64,000 nucleotides of DNA from JAOADN01 sp049323795 (GTDB lineage Bacteria > Pseudomonadota > Alphaproteobacteria > Rhodobacterales > Rhodobacteraceae). The notes beneath the pieces were generated by a model. It ran no database searches. It was not told the DNA's origin and saw only the letters and a program-made list of their open reading frames with translations. Shown here piece by piece: positions 49,023 through 60,851 of the stretch (positions are counted from its first letter, which is position 1; each line of letters starts with the position of its first letter). The stretch is taken from assembly GCA_049323795.1 (NCBI GenBank), contig JBMOOH010000026.1:62001-126000 (forward strand). The letters run 5' to 3'. Position numbers and translations under genes: made by a program.

Positions 49023-50360
49023 ATGACCGACCACTACTCCGACCGCCGCAAGATCGACCCCGCCCGCGGCCCCCGCCTCGCCGACGGCTCGCCCAACGAC
49101 AACGACCGGGTCGAGATCGGGCCGACGCAGGCGGCCTTCCGCGAATGGGAAGCCGCGGGCCTCACCGTCCCGAACCTCAGGGCAATGCGGGAATACCGGC
49201 TGAAGCGCCTCGTCGATGCGATCGTCGCGCGCGGCTACGGCGGGCTTCTCATGTACGACCCGCTCAACATCCGCTATGCGACCGACACCACCAACATGCA
49301 GATCTGGAACACCCACAACCCGTTCCGTGCCTGCCTTGTCTGCGCGGACGGGCACATGGTGGTGTGGGAATACAAGAACTCGCCCTTCCTTGTGACCTTC
49401 AACCCGCTGGTCAGGGAACTGCGGTCGGGCGCCACCTTCTTCTACAACTCCACCGGCGACAGGGGCGAGGATGCGGCGAGGGGATTCGCCGGGCAGGTGG
49501 ACGAGGTGATGCGGGCGCACGCCGGCACGAACCGGCGGCTTGCCGTGGACAAGATCATGATCGCGGGTCTCCGCGCGCTCGAACGGATCGGCTTCGAGGT
49601 GCCCGAGGGCGAAGAGGTCACCGAACGCGCCCGCGCCGTGAAGGGCCCCGACGAAATCCTCGCCATGCGCTGCGCCCACCACGCCTGCGAGGCCGCCATC
49701 GCCGAGATGGAGACCTTCACGCGCGAGAACGTGCCGAAGGGCGGCATCTCCGAGGACGCGATCTGGGCGGAACTCCACGCAGGCAATATCCGCCGCGGCG
49801 GGGAATGGATCGAGACGCGGCTCCTTGCCTCCGGCCCCCGCACGAACCCATGGTTCCAGGAATGCGGCCCCCGGATCGTTCAGCCCAACGAGATCGTCGC
49901 CTTCGACACCGACCTGATCGGCTGCTACGGCATCTGCATCGACATTTCCCGCACCTGGTGGGTCGGCGACCGGCGCCCGACGAACGCGATGGTCTCGGCC
50001 TTCCACCACGCGCTCGACCATATCCGCACCAACATGGGCCTGCTGAAGCCCGGCGTGACGATCGACGAGCTTGTCCACGGCGGCCACCAGCTCGCGCCCG
50101 AATACTGGAGGCAGAAGTATTCCTGCAAGATGCATGGCGTCGGCCTCTGCGACGAATGGCCCTACGTCGCCTACCCCGACGGCTGGATCCCCGGCGCCTT
50201 CGACGTGGCGCTCGAGCCCGGAAACGTCCTCTGCGTCGAGGCGCTGGTCAGCCCCGAGGGCGGGGATTTCTCGATCAAGCTCGAGGATCAGGTGCTCATC
50301 ACCGAGACCGGGCACGAGAACCTGACGACGTATCCCTTCGACGCCGCGCTGATGGGCTGA
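49023..50360 (+). CDS. dddP: DMSP lyase DddP (M24 peptidase-fold)
   Basis: Cleaves dimethylsulfoniopropionate to acrylate and dimethyl sulfide. The 445-residue protein begins with the DddP-type N-terminus (RKIDPARGPRLADGSPNDNDRVEIGPTQ) and has LLMYDPLNIRYATDTTNMQIWNTHNP, GPRTNPWFQECGPRI and MHGVGLCDEWP. In the M24 fold the candidate metal ligands are D295, D297, D307, H371, E406 and E421, exactly the numbering I recall for Roseobacter DddP. The extra aspartate pair FDTD distinguishes DddP from true M24 aminopeptidases. It starts MTDHYSDRRK after GGGAGAG. No acrylate-use genes are adjacent in the window. Confidence 0.93.
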   Translation: MTDHYSDRRKIDPARGPRLADGSPNDNDRVEIGPTQAAFREWEAAGLTVPNLRAMREYRLKRLVDAIVARGYGGLLMYDPLNIRYATDTTNMQIWNTHNPFRACLVCADGHMVVWEYKNSPFLVTFNPLVRELRSGATFFYNSTGDRGEDAARGFAGQVDEVMRAHAGTNRRLAVDKIMIAGLRALERIGFEVPEGEEVTERARAVKGPDEILAMRCAHHACEAAIAEMETFTRENVPKGGISEDAIWAELHAGNIRRGGEWIETRLLASGPRTNPWFQECGPRIVQPNEIVAFDTDLIGCYGICIDISRTWWVGDRRPTNAMVSAFHHALDHIRTNMGLLKPGVTIDELVHGGHQLAPEYWRQKYSCKMHGVGLCDEWPYVAYPDGWIPGAFDVALEPGNVLCVEALVSPEGGDFSIKLEDQVLITETGHENLTTYPFDAALMG

Positions 50361-50471
50361 CGCCGGGCGCCCACATCCTGCACGGACATCGGCGGCGCCT
50401 GTCCGGGCCTGGTTTCCGGGGCTTCGTTCGCGGCGGCGCCCGGCTCGGGCCCGCGGCGCGGCCGCCGCCCT

Positions 50472-51110
50472 CTACGGGGCGACGAAGCCCGTCGCCTTGT
50501 GACTGCCGTCGCAATAGGGCTTGTTCTTCGACTGCCCGCAGCGGCAGAACCAGACCTGCGTGACCTTGTTGACGGTGCGCCCCGTGCCGCTGACGACTTC
50601 GAGGTTCCCCGTCACCTTCAGCGACCCGTTCGGCTGCGGTTCGACGTTGACGGGGCCGTTCCGGGCCTCGAGCGGCCGGACCTCCTTCGCGGCGGGTTCG
50701 CCCGTCGCCGTGAAGCCCGCCGCGGCATGGCTGCCGTCGCAGAAGGGCTTGTTCTTCGACGCACCGCAGCGGCAGAGCGTGGCGCGCGGGGCGGCCTGCG
50801 GTTCGCCCCGGATCAGAAGCTCGGCCTCGATCGCGAGCGGGCCGTTCTCGCGGATGCGGACCGTGTTGACGACGGGCGGCGCGTCCGAACCGACCGCGCC
50901 GCTGTTCCGAAGGACGCGGATCGCGCCCGAAGGGCAGTTCTGCCCGATCCGGATCACCTCTTCGGCCGGGGCCGCGTCGGGGAAGATCCAGTCGCCCTTG
51001 ACGTTCGGGACGAAGACCTCGGGGTGGGAGAGGACGCAGTTGCGCGAATGCACGCAGCGGCGGCCCTCGAAGATCACGGTCACGTCGCGGCCCTTCACGG
51101 TCTCGGTCAT
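50472..51110 (-). CDS. CDGSH iron-sulfur protein with N-terminal ferredoxin-like domain
   Basis: A 212-residue protein with three predicted metal sites. Residues about 1-65 form a divergent 4Fe-4S-type domain (RRCVHSRNCVLSHPEVF...QNCPSGAIRVL). Two CDGSH domains follow, CRCGASKNKPFCDGSH and CRCGQSKNKPYCDGSH, each with the 3Cys-1His pattern that binds a labile 2Fe-2S cluster. It is probably an electron carrier or redox sensor. ATG 51110 lies 7 bases after AAGGGGA; a TTG two codons earlier is possible. Convergent with dddP, 111 bp apart. Confidence 0.9.
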   Translation of the reverse strand: MTETVKGRDVTVIFEGRRCVHSRNCVLSHPEVFVPNVKGDWIFPDAAPAEEVIRIGQNCPSGAIRVLRNSGAVGSDAPPVVNTVRIRENGPLAIEAELLIRGEPQAAPRATLCRCGASKNKPFCDGSHAAAGFTATGEPAAKEVRPLEARNGPVNVEPQPNGSLKVTGNLEVVSGTGRTVNKVTQVWFCRCGQSKNKPYCDGSHKATGFVAP

Positions 51111-51141
51111 AGGCAATCCCCTTGTGTCGGCTCGTGCAAGT

Positions 51142-51603
51142 CTAGCGTGGCCGACCGGCAGGGCGATAGCGGGAAGTCATCCGGTAGTCCTTGCGGGGGC
51201 CGCGAACGTCCCAGGTTGCGGTCCAGTCCGGCCAGCGGGCGAAGTCGTAGGTGACGCGGTAGCGGTCGGGGTCGCACCGGTGCTGCGCTTCGGGAATGCC
51301 CGGGACGAAGGAGTGGAACGGGCGGCCATCGGCGAAGAAGACGGCGATGCGGTCGCCGTCGGGGCACCAGAGATAGCGGCGCGTGGCGACGATGGCCGGG
51401 CTGTCGCCAAGGCTGAGAAGGCCGCGTTCGTCGTAGATCAGGACCTCGCCGTCGGGGGTGAACGCCGCCTCGCCCTCGAAGCGGCCGGTCTGTTGGGTCA
51501 GGCGGTCGTCGATGCTGCGGGACAGGGTCCAGCGGCCGGGAAAGGCGGAGAGGAACGCGGAGGCGTTCTGTCCTTGCCCGTCACTCAAGGACGTCCTCCG
51601 CAA
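51142..51603 (-). CDS. DUF6314 family protein
   Basis: A 153-residue protein of a family common in Rhodobacteraceae. Recognisable are FPGRWTLSRSIDDRL, GRFEGEAAFTPDGEVLIYDERG, VFFADGRPFHSF, AQHRCDPDRYRVTYDFARWPDWTATWDVRGPRKDYRMTSRY (in pieces). It is a beta-barrel-like pattern with many Arg/Trp/Tyr, function unknown. No signal peptide. The first 12 residues are poorly conserved in character, so the true start may be a few codons later. Confidence 0.78.
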   Translation of the reverse strand: MRRTSLSDGQGQNASAFLSAFPGRWTLSRSIDDRLTQQTGRFEGEAAFTPDGEVLIYDERGLLSLGDSPAIVATRRYLWCPDGDRIAVFFADGRPFHSFVPGIPEAQHRCDPDRYRVTYDFARWPDWTATWDVRGPRKDYRMTSRYRPAGRPR

Positions 51604-51619
51604 GGACGGCTGTCATCCC

Positions 51620-51970
51620 TCACTGCGCATCCACATAGCGCCCGATCGTCTCGCCCCCGCCGCCGTCGGTGAACCTGATGTCCAGGCCGCCCGCGCTTCG
51701 GGCGAGGTCGTAGCAGGCCCAGCGCTCCGAGGTCGGCCAGACGGAACAGTAGCGGCCGTCACGGATGCCCCAGCGGCCCTCCGATGGCGTGCCGTCCACC
51801 GTGTAGGTCGTTCCGCCGTCCGGGCGGAAGTCCTGCGTCGCGCCGTCCTCGTACCGGAGCGTCCGGGACCGGAGCGCCGCATCGGCATCGGCCGCACCGA
51901 GCGCCACCCATCCCTCGTCGGCAAAGGCCGGGGCGGCGGCGAACACGGCGGCCAAGAACAGCATCCTCAT
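51620..51970 (-). CDS. Small exported protein of unknown function
   Basis: A 116-residue protein with a signal peptide (MRMLFLAAVFAAAPAFA, cleavage near residue 17). The mature part is DEGWVALGAADADAALRSRTLRYEDGATQDFRPDGGTTYTVDG...GRWGIRDGRYCSVWPTSERWACYDLARS. It looks like a small beta domain with one possible disulfide (two cysteines about 11 residues apart). Family not identified. It precedes the DUF6314 gene by 16 bp on the same strand, so the two may be co-transcribed. Confidence 0.75.
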   Translation of the reverse strand: MRMLFLAAVFAAAPAFADEGWVALGAADADAALRSRTLRYEDGATQDFRPDGGTTYTVDGTPSEGRWGIRDGRYCSVWPTSERWACYDLARSAGGLDIRFTDGGGGETIGRYVDAQ

Positions 51971-52069
51971 CCCCAGTCCTTCCCTGACTTGTCACCCTTT
52001 CCCCGCCAGTCTATTGCACCCCCGCCCGTCACGCCATTCCTGCCCCGTCCTTCCTGAAAGGGTCCGCCG

Positions 52070-53374
<1,305 letters not shown>

Positions 53375-53410
53375 CCCGGGCGAAGACAGGATCGCCCGGC
53401 CGGACACGCG

Positions 53411-53439
53411 CGGGAAGACCGTGCGCGACGGTCTTCCCG
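53411..53439 (+). terminator. Stem-loop after purB
   Basis: CGGGAAGACCG and CGGTCTTCCCG, 11 perfect pairs around a 7-nt loop, between purB and fliG. No T-run. Confidence 0.6.
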
Positions 53440-53506
53440 GGCCGGCGACTGTCGCGGGGCTGCGGCGCCGCGTCGCTCCCGTTCCGCGCCGGAAGAAGCC
53501 CGGGGC

Positions 53507-53522
53507 GTAACCGGCCCTTAAC
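53507..53522 (+). promoter_or_regulatory. CtrA-type site candidate upstream of fliG
   Basis: GTAA-CCGGCCC-TTAAC, one mismatch from the TTAA-N7-TTAAC consensus, 51 bp before the fliG start. Flagellar genes are known CtrA targets in Rhodobacterales. Confidence 0.4.
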
Positions 53523-53572
53523 TCGGTGCGCGCAGTCTCCGGCCTGGAGTTCCTGCCGGAAGGTGCACGCCC

Positions 53573-54640
53573 GTGAATGCAGTCGCCATGCCCCTGTTCG
53601 GGCAGGCCCTCACCGACCCGCCCCGCGGCGTGCGCCGCGGAGTCGCGCTGTCGGGGCCGCAGAAGGCGGCGGTCATCGTGCGGCTTCTGATCTCGGATGG
53701 TGTACGGCTTCCGCTCAGATCCCTTCCCGAACAGATGCAGGGCGCGCTGACCGAACAGATGGCCGCCCTCACCACGGTGGACCGCGACACGGTCCGCCAG
53801 ATCGTCGAGGAGTTCGTCACCAGGGTCGAAGGCATCGGCCTCTCCTTCCCGGGCGGCATCGAGGGCGCGCTCAGCCTGCTCGACGGCCAGATCTCGGACG
53901 ACACGATGGCCCGCCTGCAACGGCGCGTCAGCAGGCGGGGAAGCGCCGACGATCCCTGGGCGCGTCTTTCCGCGACCGATGGCGACAAGCTGTCGGCGAT
54001 GATCGCGGACGAAAGCGTCGAAGTCGCCGCCGTCGCGCTGGGCAAGCTTTCGGTCGCCAAGGCGGCCGAGATTCTGGGCAAGCTGCCGGGCGACCAGGCG
54101 CGCCGTATCGCCTACACCATGTCGCAGACCTCGGACGTCGATCCCGACACGGTCGAGCGCATCGGCCTGGCCCTTGCCGAGGCATTCGAAGGCGAGGCGC
54201 GGACCGCTTTCGCGACCGGTCCGGTGGACCGCGTCGGCGCGATTCTGAACTTCTCGCCGGCCTCGACGCGGGATGCCGTCCTCCAGGGCCTCGAGCAAAC
54301 GGACGCCGGTTTTGCCGAACAGGTGCGCAGGGCCATCTTCACCTTCACCAACATCCCGTCCCGGATCGAGCCCCGCGACATCCCGAAGATCCTGCGCGGC
54401 GTCGATCAGGCGGTGCTCGTCACCGCCATCGCCGGGGCGAAAGGTGCGGACCAGGCCGCGGCCGAGTTCCTCCTGTCCAACATTTCCCAGCGGCTTGCGG
54501 CGTCGATCCGCGAAGAGGTGGCCGCTCGCGGCACCGTCAAGGAGAAGGAAGCCGAGGCGGCGATGATGGGCATCGTCACCTCCGTCCGCGACCTCGAGGC
54601 GGCGGGCGAGCTGTTCCTGATCGCGGGCGACGCGGACTGA
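53573..54640 (+). CDS. fliG: Flagellar motor switch protein FliG
   Basis: Rotor protein that meets the stator and sets torque and switching. The 355-residue protein shows the three FliG domains: N-terminal (GVALSGPQKAAVIVRLLISDG), middle (ALGKLSVAKAAEILGKLPGDQARRIAYTMSQ) and C-terminal (RAIFTFTNIPSRIEPRDIPKILRGVDQAVLVTAIAGAKG, in pieces, then ISQRLAASIREEVAARG). The GTG at 53573 follows GGAAGG; an ATG lies five codons later. No other flagellar genes are in the window, so this copy sits apart from any flagellar cluster visible here. Confidence 0.9.
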   Translation: MNAVAMPLFGQALTDPPRGVRRGVALSGPQKAAVIVRLLISDGVRLPLRSLPEQMQGALTEQMAALTTVDRDTVRQIVEEFVTRVEGIGLSFPGGIEGALSLLDGQISDDTMARLQRRVSRRGSADDPWARLSATDGDKLSAMIADESVEVAAVALGKLSVAKAAEILGKLPGDQARRIAYTMSQTSDVDPDTVERIGLALAEAFEGEARTAFATGPVDRVGAILNFSPASTRDAVLQGLEQTDAGFAEQVRRAIFTFTNIPSRIEPRDIPKILRGVDQAVLVTAIAGAKGADQAAAEFLLSNISQRLAASIREEVAARGTVKEKEAEAAMMGIVTSVRDLEAAGELFLIAGDAD

Positions 54641-54753
54641 CCAGGGGCCAGTCGCGGCACCCGCCCTGCCCGGCTTGAGGTTCGGCGAGGCGCCGACTAT
54701 CTGTGGCGCCCGGAGCCGGTCCGCGCAGGGCCGGACATCAACGGCTCGCCCCG

Positions 54754-55680
54754 ATGGCCCGAGACAGCAGACGCCGCACAAGACCGCGATCGGATATTTT
54801 TGACCGGCTGGTCAATCTGGCAGCCCGCACCGTCATCGGTCTCGGCCTGATGCTTCCCTATGCTACCCGGGTTCCGTTTGCGGGCTGGATCATGCGCCGC
54901 ATCGTCGGGCCTGTGGCGGGCTACCGCGCGCGTGCGCTGACCAACCTTGCCGCCATCTGGCCCGACCGCCCGCCTGCCGAACGCAGGGCGATCGCCGACG
55001 CGGTCTGCGACAACATGGGCCGGACGCTGATCGAGAACTATTCGACGCACGACTTCACCGCGCGCCTGGCCTCTGCGGTGCCCACCGGCCCGGGGATGGC
55101 CGCGCTTCGGGCCGCGCATGCCGTGGGCAGGCCGGTGATCCTCGTGACGGGGCACTTCGGCAACTACGAGGCGGCGCGCGCGGCGCTGGTGGCGCGCGGC
55201 TATCAGGTCGGGGGACTCTACCGCCCGATGCGGAACCGCCATTTCAATGCCCATTACATCCGCACAATGGAAGCATTCGGTGGCCCGGTCTTCGGACAGG
55301 GGGCGCGGGGCACAACCGGCTTCGTGCGGCACCTCAAGTCAGGCGGCCAGCTTGTGCTACTGTTTGACCAGCACGTCGCGCGGACGGAATCCTACGACTT
55401 CCTCGGCCGGCCCGCCGCGACCGCGACCTCGGCGGCCGAACTCGCGCTGCGCTACGGCGCGGATCTCATCCCGTTCTACGCCACCCGCAATGCGGACGGG
55501 TTGACCTTCACGATCGAGCTCGAGGCACCCGTTCCCCACACCACCCCGCGCGAGATGACCGAGGCGCTGACGCGGAGCCTCGAGGCGCGGATCCGCGACC
55601 GGCCGGGCCAGTGGTTCTGGGTCCACCGGCGCTGGAAGCGGTGGGAACAGCTCAGCGCAGCCGCGCCGCGGCGAGGATAG
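54754..55680 (+). CDS. Lipid A biosynthesis-type (LpxL/HtrB) acyltransferase
   Basis: A 308-residue inner-membrane acyltransferase that adds secondary acyl chains to lipid A or a similar acceptor. It starts MARDSRRRTRPRSDIFDRLVNLAARTVIGLG with an N-terminal hydrophobic stretch, and has the H-x4-E catalytic pair in TGHFGNYEAARAAL and GGLYRPMRNRHFN, LLFDQHVARTES and the C-terminal WFWVHRRWKRW. The start ATG 54754 was chosen as the first that keeps a basic N-terminus. Its 3' end overlaps the convergent DUF1223 gene by 29 bp. Confidence 0.9.
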   Translation: MARDSRRRTRPRSDIFDRLVNLAARTVIGLGLMLPYATRVPFAGWIMRRIVGPVAGYRARALTNLAAIWPDRPPAERRAIADAVCDNMGRTLIENYSTHDFTARLASAVPTGPGMAALRAAHAVGRPVILVTGHFGNYEAARAALVARGYQVGGLYRPMRNRHFNAHYIRTMEAFGGPVFGQGARGTTGFVRHLKSGGQLVLLFDQHVARTESYDFLGRPAATATSAAELALRYGADLIPFYATRNADGLTFTIELEAPVPHTTPREMTEALTRSLEARIRDRPGQWFWVHRRWKRWEQLSAAAPRRG

Positions 55681-56356
55681 CGCCGGGTCCCGGCTCCTGG
55701 ATGATGACGACCGTCGGCTCGGGTCCGGGCGCGGGGGTCTCCACCGCAAGCTCGCTCTGCCCGTCCCACTCGACGACCGGCTTCCAGCTCTGCACGATGT
55801 TGCTGTACTCCATGATCCGGCCGGCATTTTCGCCGCGCTCGATTGCCACCGATGCGCTGGGGAGGTAGCGCACGATCTGGACCAGCGCCCCACGATCGAG
55901 GGGCCGCTGCGAAACCGCCCTTATGCGCACCATGTCGCCGTTGCGCGTCAGTTCGAGCGTCACCGGACTGGGCTGCCCGGAATGCGTTCCGATCAGTTCC
56001 GCGACTTCGTCCGAGCGCACCCCGACCAGATAGTCGGTTCCGTTCACGATCATCTGCGGCGTGTAGACCGACGAGGCGCCCGCAGCCTTCGCATAGGCCC
56101 TCTGGCGCATGGAATAGGCCCGGTCGGCGAAGCCGTCGGCCCAGCCGATGTAATCCCAGTAGTCCACGTGAAGCGCCAGCGCGATGACATCCTCGCGTTC
56201 CGCCAGGCTGCCGAGGACCGCGTCGGCCGGGGGGCAGGACGAGCAGCCCTGCGACGTGTAGAGTTCGACGACGACCGGGCTCCCGCCAGCCATCTGCGCC
56301 ATCGCGCCGGGCGCCGAGGCAAGCGCCAGCGCCGCAGCAAGCAATATCCGGTTCAT
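55652..56356 (-). CDS. DUF1223 thioredoxin-like periplasmic protein
   Basis: A 234-residue protein with a signal peptide (MNRILLAAALALASAPGAMA). The thioredoxin-like domain carries a C-x2-C redox pair in ELYTSQGCSSCPPADAVLG, then VDYWDYIGWADGFADRAYSMRQRAYA and YTPQMIVNGT, all DUF1223 hallmarks. It probably works as a periplasmic disulfide enzyme; substrate unknown. ATG 56356 was preferred over the longer frame because the signal peptide starts there. Confidence 0.9.
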   Translation of the reverse strand: MNRILLAAALALASAPGAMAQMAGGSPVVVELYTSQGCSSCPPADAVLGSLAEREDVIALALHVDYWDYIGWADGFADRAYSMRQRAYAKAAGASSVYTPQMIVNGTDYLVGVRSDEVAELIGTHSGQPSPVTLELTRNGDMVRIRAVSQRPLDRGALVQIVRYLPSASVAIERGENAGRIMEYSNIVQSWKPVVEWDGQSELAVETPAPGPEPTVVIIQEPGPGAILAAARLR

Positions 56357-56462
56357 GCCCAGGTCCTCTTGACACCGCGACACCTACGCCCCGGTCGGGG
56401 GTTTTGCCAATCAAGGCTTTGCGAGTGTCGTGCCGCGGCCCATCACGACGTCGTAAGCTGAA

Positions 56463-56484
56463 ATTGTGCACAATGGTATACAAT
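56463..56484. promoter_or_regulatory. Overlapping operator palindromes between DUF1223 gene and acnA
   Basis: ATTGTGCACAAT (56463-56474) is a perfect 12-bp palindrome. Overlapping it, ATGGTATACAAT (56473-56484) resembles the same consensus. Outer arms AAATTGT and ACAATTT also pair. The shape is typical of GntR-family (ATTGTATACAAT-like) operators. It can serve either divergent gene. Confidence 0.5.
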
Positions 56485-56510
56485 TTTGCCTCGGCCCCCT
56501 TGATCGCTGT

Positions 56511-56526
56511 GCTGCATTGCTGCATT
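56511..56526. repeat. Tandem 8-bp repeat in the acnA leader
   Basis: GCTGCATT occurs twice head to tail, 45-60 bp ahead of the acnA ATG. It overlaps a possible promoter TTGATC-N17-CATTAG (56500-56528). Confidence 0.4.
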
Positions 56527-56570
56527 AGCCCATGGCAGCGGACCCGTTCGAGCCAGGGGAGATCTCGGCC

Positions 56571-59321
<2,751 letters not shown>

Positions 59322-59326
59322 AGGCA

Positions 59327-59359
59327 TCCCTCCGGCCCCCGAACCGGGGGCCGGAGGGA
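59327..59359 (+). terminator. Stem-loop terminator of acnA
   Basis: TCCCTCCGGCCCCC and its exact complement pair (14 bp) around the loop GAACC, 5 bp beyond the stop. Confidence 0.75.
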
Positions 59360-59539
59360 ATTCCGTGACCCGATTGTCCGCCGCTTCCGCCCAGCCTGCG
59401 GCGTGCCGGCAGAGGCCGGGGCGCGGGCTTCAGGCCAGGCTGGGGCAGAAAACTAACTTTTGGACAGTATCCGCGAGATCCTGCGAAACATTGATTTTCA
59501 GGCAAAATTCTATTCAAACGAGTAGGGATCGGGTAAACA

Positions 59540-59690
59540 TTCTCTCGTGAAGGCGAGTGACGAGTGACGAGTTTAGTGAGTAGCCGCAGCCGAGGTCGGG
59601 TCGTGTGTCCCCCGGCCTCGCCAGCGGGATCGCCTCTGATATTGTGTTGAGAAAGGCCGCCGCGGGTGTTGGGTCCGCGGCGGCCATTTC
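59540..59690 (+). ncRNA. Possible structured small RNA
   Basis: The 428-bp gap between acnA and the exported-protein gene holds no supported protein gene but two strong hairpins. CGAGGTCGGG/CCCGGCCTCG (59591-59620, one G-U) is followed by GGCCGCCGCGG/CCGCGGCGGCC (59655-59685) ending ATTTC. Upstream is an unusually AT-rich stretch (59450-59560) with TTGATT and several A/T runs that could hold a promoter, and a GTGACGA tandem repeat (CGAGTGACGAGTGACGAG, near 59556). Strand and borders are guesses. Confidence 0.3.
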
Positions 59691-59749
59691 ATCTGCGCGG
59701 GCGCGACTCCCTGCCCCCACGCTCCTGCCGCATGCTCCGGCCAGACGCC

Positions 59750-60163
59750 TCAGCCGCAGCCGCGCAGCGCGGCCGGGTCATCCTTGGGCAGCGGCCAGAG
59801 CGTGAACAGCCCGCCGTCGCCCGCCGCACAGGTCAGGATCGGCCTCTCGCCCCCCGCCGTGTGGAACTGGCAATCCAGGGGGATCCCGTCCGCCCGGCCG
59901 ATCAGCCGGTTGGCGTAGTCGAACGAGGGATCGTGGACCAGCCACATGTCCCGCCCCGGGCAACCGGTCCGCGAAAGCCGTCCCTCCGACAGCCCGAGGA
60001 TCACCACGTCGTCGATCAGGTTCGCGGGCCTGGCCCCGTCCCTGCCGACGCGCTGATAGGCACCGGCGAAATAGGCAAGCCCCGGCGTTCCGACCTTGGC
60101 CAGCGCGGGGGAGCCCGCCGCGGCGGCCAGGAGCACGATCAGGGCCGCCTGCCCCGCCCTCAC
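59750..60163 (-). CDS. Small exported protein downstream of ccmG
   Basis: A 137-residue protein whose GTG start overlaps the ccmG stop (GTGA), so it is co-translated with the cytochrome c maturation genes. It has a signal peptide (residues 1-22, RAGQAALIVLLAAAAGSPALA). The mature part is PGLAYFAGAYQRVGRDGARPANLIDDVVILGLSEGRLSRTGCPG...LDCQFHTAGG...LTCAAGDGGLFTLWPLPKDD with four cysteines. No family recognised; a role in cytochrome assembly is only suggested by position. Confidence 0.7.
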   Translation of the reverse strand: MRAGQAALIVLLAAAAGSPALAKVGTPGLAYFAGAYQRVGRDGARPANLIDDVVILGLSEGRLSRTGCPGRDMWLVHDPSFDYANRLIGRADGIPLDCQFHTAGGERPILTCAAGDGGLFTLWPLPKDDPAALRGCG

Positions 60164-60696
60164 TTGCCGAGCGCCTTCTGCAGGGCCGGCAGGAAGCGCT
60201 GTTCGTAGTCGCTTCCGAGGAGCGGGCCGATGAACCTGAACAGGATGGTCCCGTCGCCGGCAATGATGAAGGTCTCGGGGGGCGCGGACACGCCCCAGTC
60301 GATCGCGCCCCGCCCGGTCGGGTCGAAGGCGAGTCCGATGAACGGATTGCCCAGATCCCTGAGGTATTTGGCCGCATCGCCGGACTTGTCGCGGAAATTG
60401 ACCCCGAAGACACGAATCCCGTCCGCGGCCATCTTCATCAGGACGGGATGCTCGGCCCGGCAGGGCGGACACCAGCTTGCCCAGAAGTTGACGATGCTGA
60501 CCTCGCCCGACGCCAGCATGGCGGGATCGAGCGCCGCAAAACCCTCGATGGTGCCGGGGGGCACCGCCGGATGCATCTGGCCGACCAGGGGCGAGGGAAG
60601 ATCGCCCCGGCCGGGTCGCCCCAGCCCCCAGAAGAACATGGCCGCGAGAGCAACGAAGAGAAGCGGCGGCAGAAGCAGCAGCGGGCGAAGCCTCAT
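60160..60696 (-). CDS. ccmG: Cytochrome c maturation thioredoxin CcmG/DsbE
   Basis: Membrane-anchored periplasmic thioredoxin that reduces the heme-binding cysteines of apocytochrome c. The 178-residue protein has one N-terminal membrane segment (LLLLPPLLFVALAAMFFWGLG), the redox motif C76-P-P-C79 in FWASWCPPCRAEHPVLM, and the acidic signature GVNFRDKSGDAAKYLRDLGNPF and WGVSAPPETFII. Start overlaps ccmD by 4 bp. Confidence 0.95.
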   Translation of the reverse strand: MRLRPLLLLPPLLFVALAAMFFWGLGRPGRGDLPSPLVGQMHPAVPPGTIEGFAALDPAMLASGEVSIVNFWASWCPPCRAEHPVLMKMAADGIRVFGVNFRDKSGDAAKYLRDLGNPFIGLAFDPTGRGAIDWGVSAPPETFIIAGDGTILFRFIGPLLGSDYEQRFLPALQKALGK

Positions 60697-60851
60697 GTCC
60701 TCTCCCGGTCCATCCGGTCCTCCTGGGTTCTGAGCTGGCGGCGCACGCGGGCCCCCTGGACGAGGGTCACGAGGACCAGTCCGGCCATCGGCAGGATCGT
60801 TGCGCCGTAGGCGGCAAGCACGGTGAAGGCATATTTTCCAAGGTCCGGCAT
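60693..60851 (-). CDS. ccmD: Heme exporter protein D
   Basis: A 52-residue single-pass membrane protein: MPDLGKYAFTVLAAYGATILPMAGLVLVTLVQGARVRRQL (in pieces) with a basic cytosolic tail. It helps release holo-CcmE from the CcmABCD complex. Its ATG overlaps the ccmC stop (TGATG). Size and position are diagnostic although the sequence is poorly conserved. Confidence 0.9.
   Translation of the reverse strand: MPDLGKYAFTVLAAYGATILPMAGLVLVTLVQGARVRRQLRTQEDRMDRERT

Noticed and set aside
49023..50360. Ordinary Xaa-Pro aminopeptidase
   Set aside because: The M24 fold is shared, but the DddP N-terminus and the ligand positions D295/D297/D307/H371/E406/E421 fit DddP specifically.
59514..59720. 68-residue minus-strand ORF in the acnA downstream gap
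   Set aside because: No ribosome site, no recognisable family, and it covers two strong RNA hairpins more easily explained as a structured RNA.
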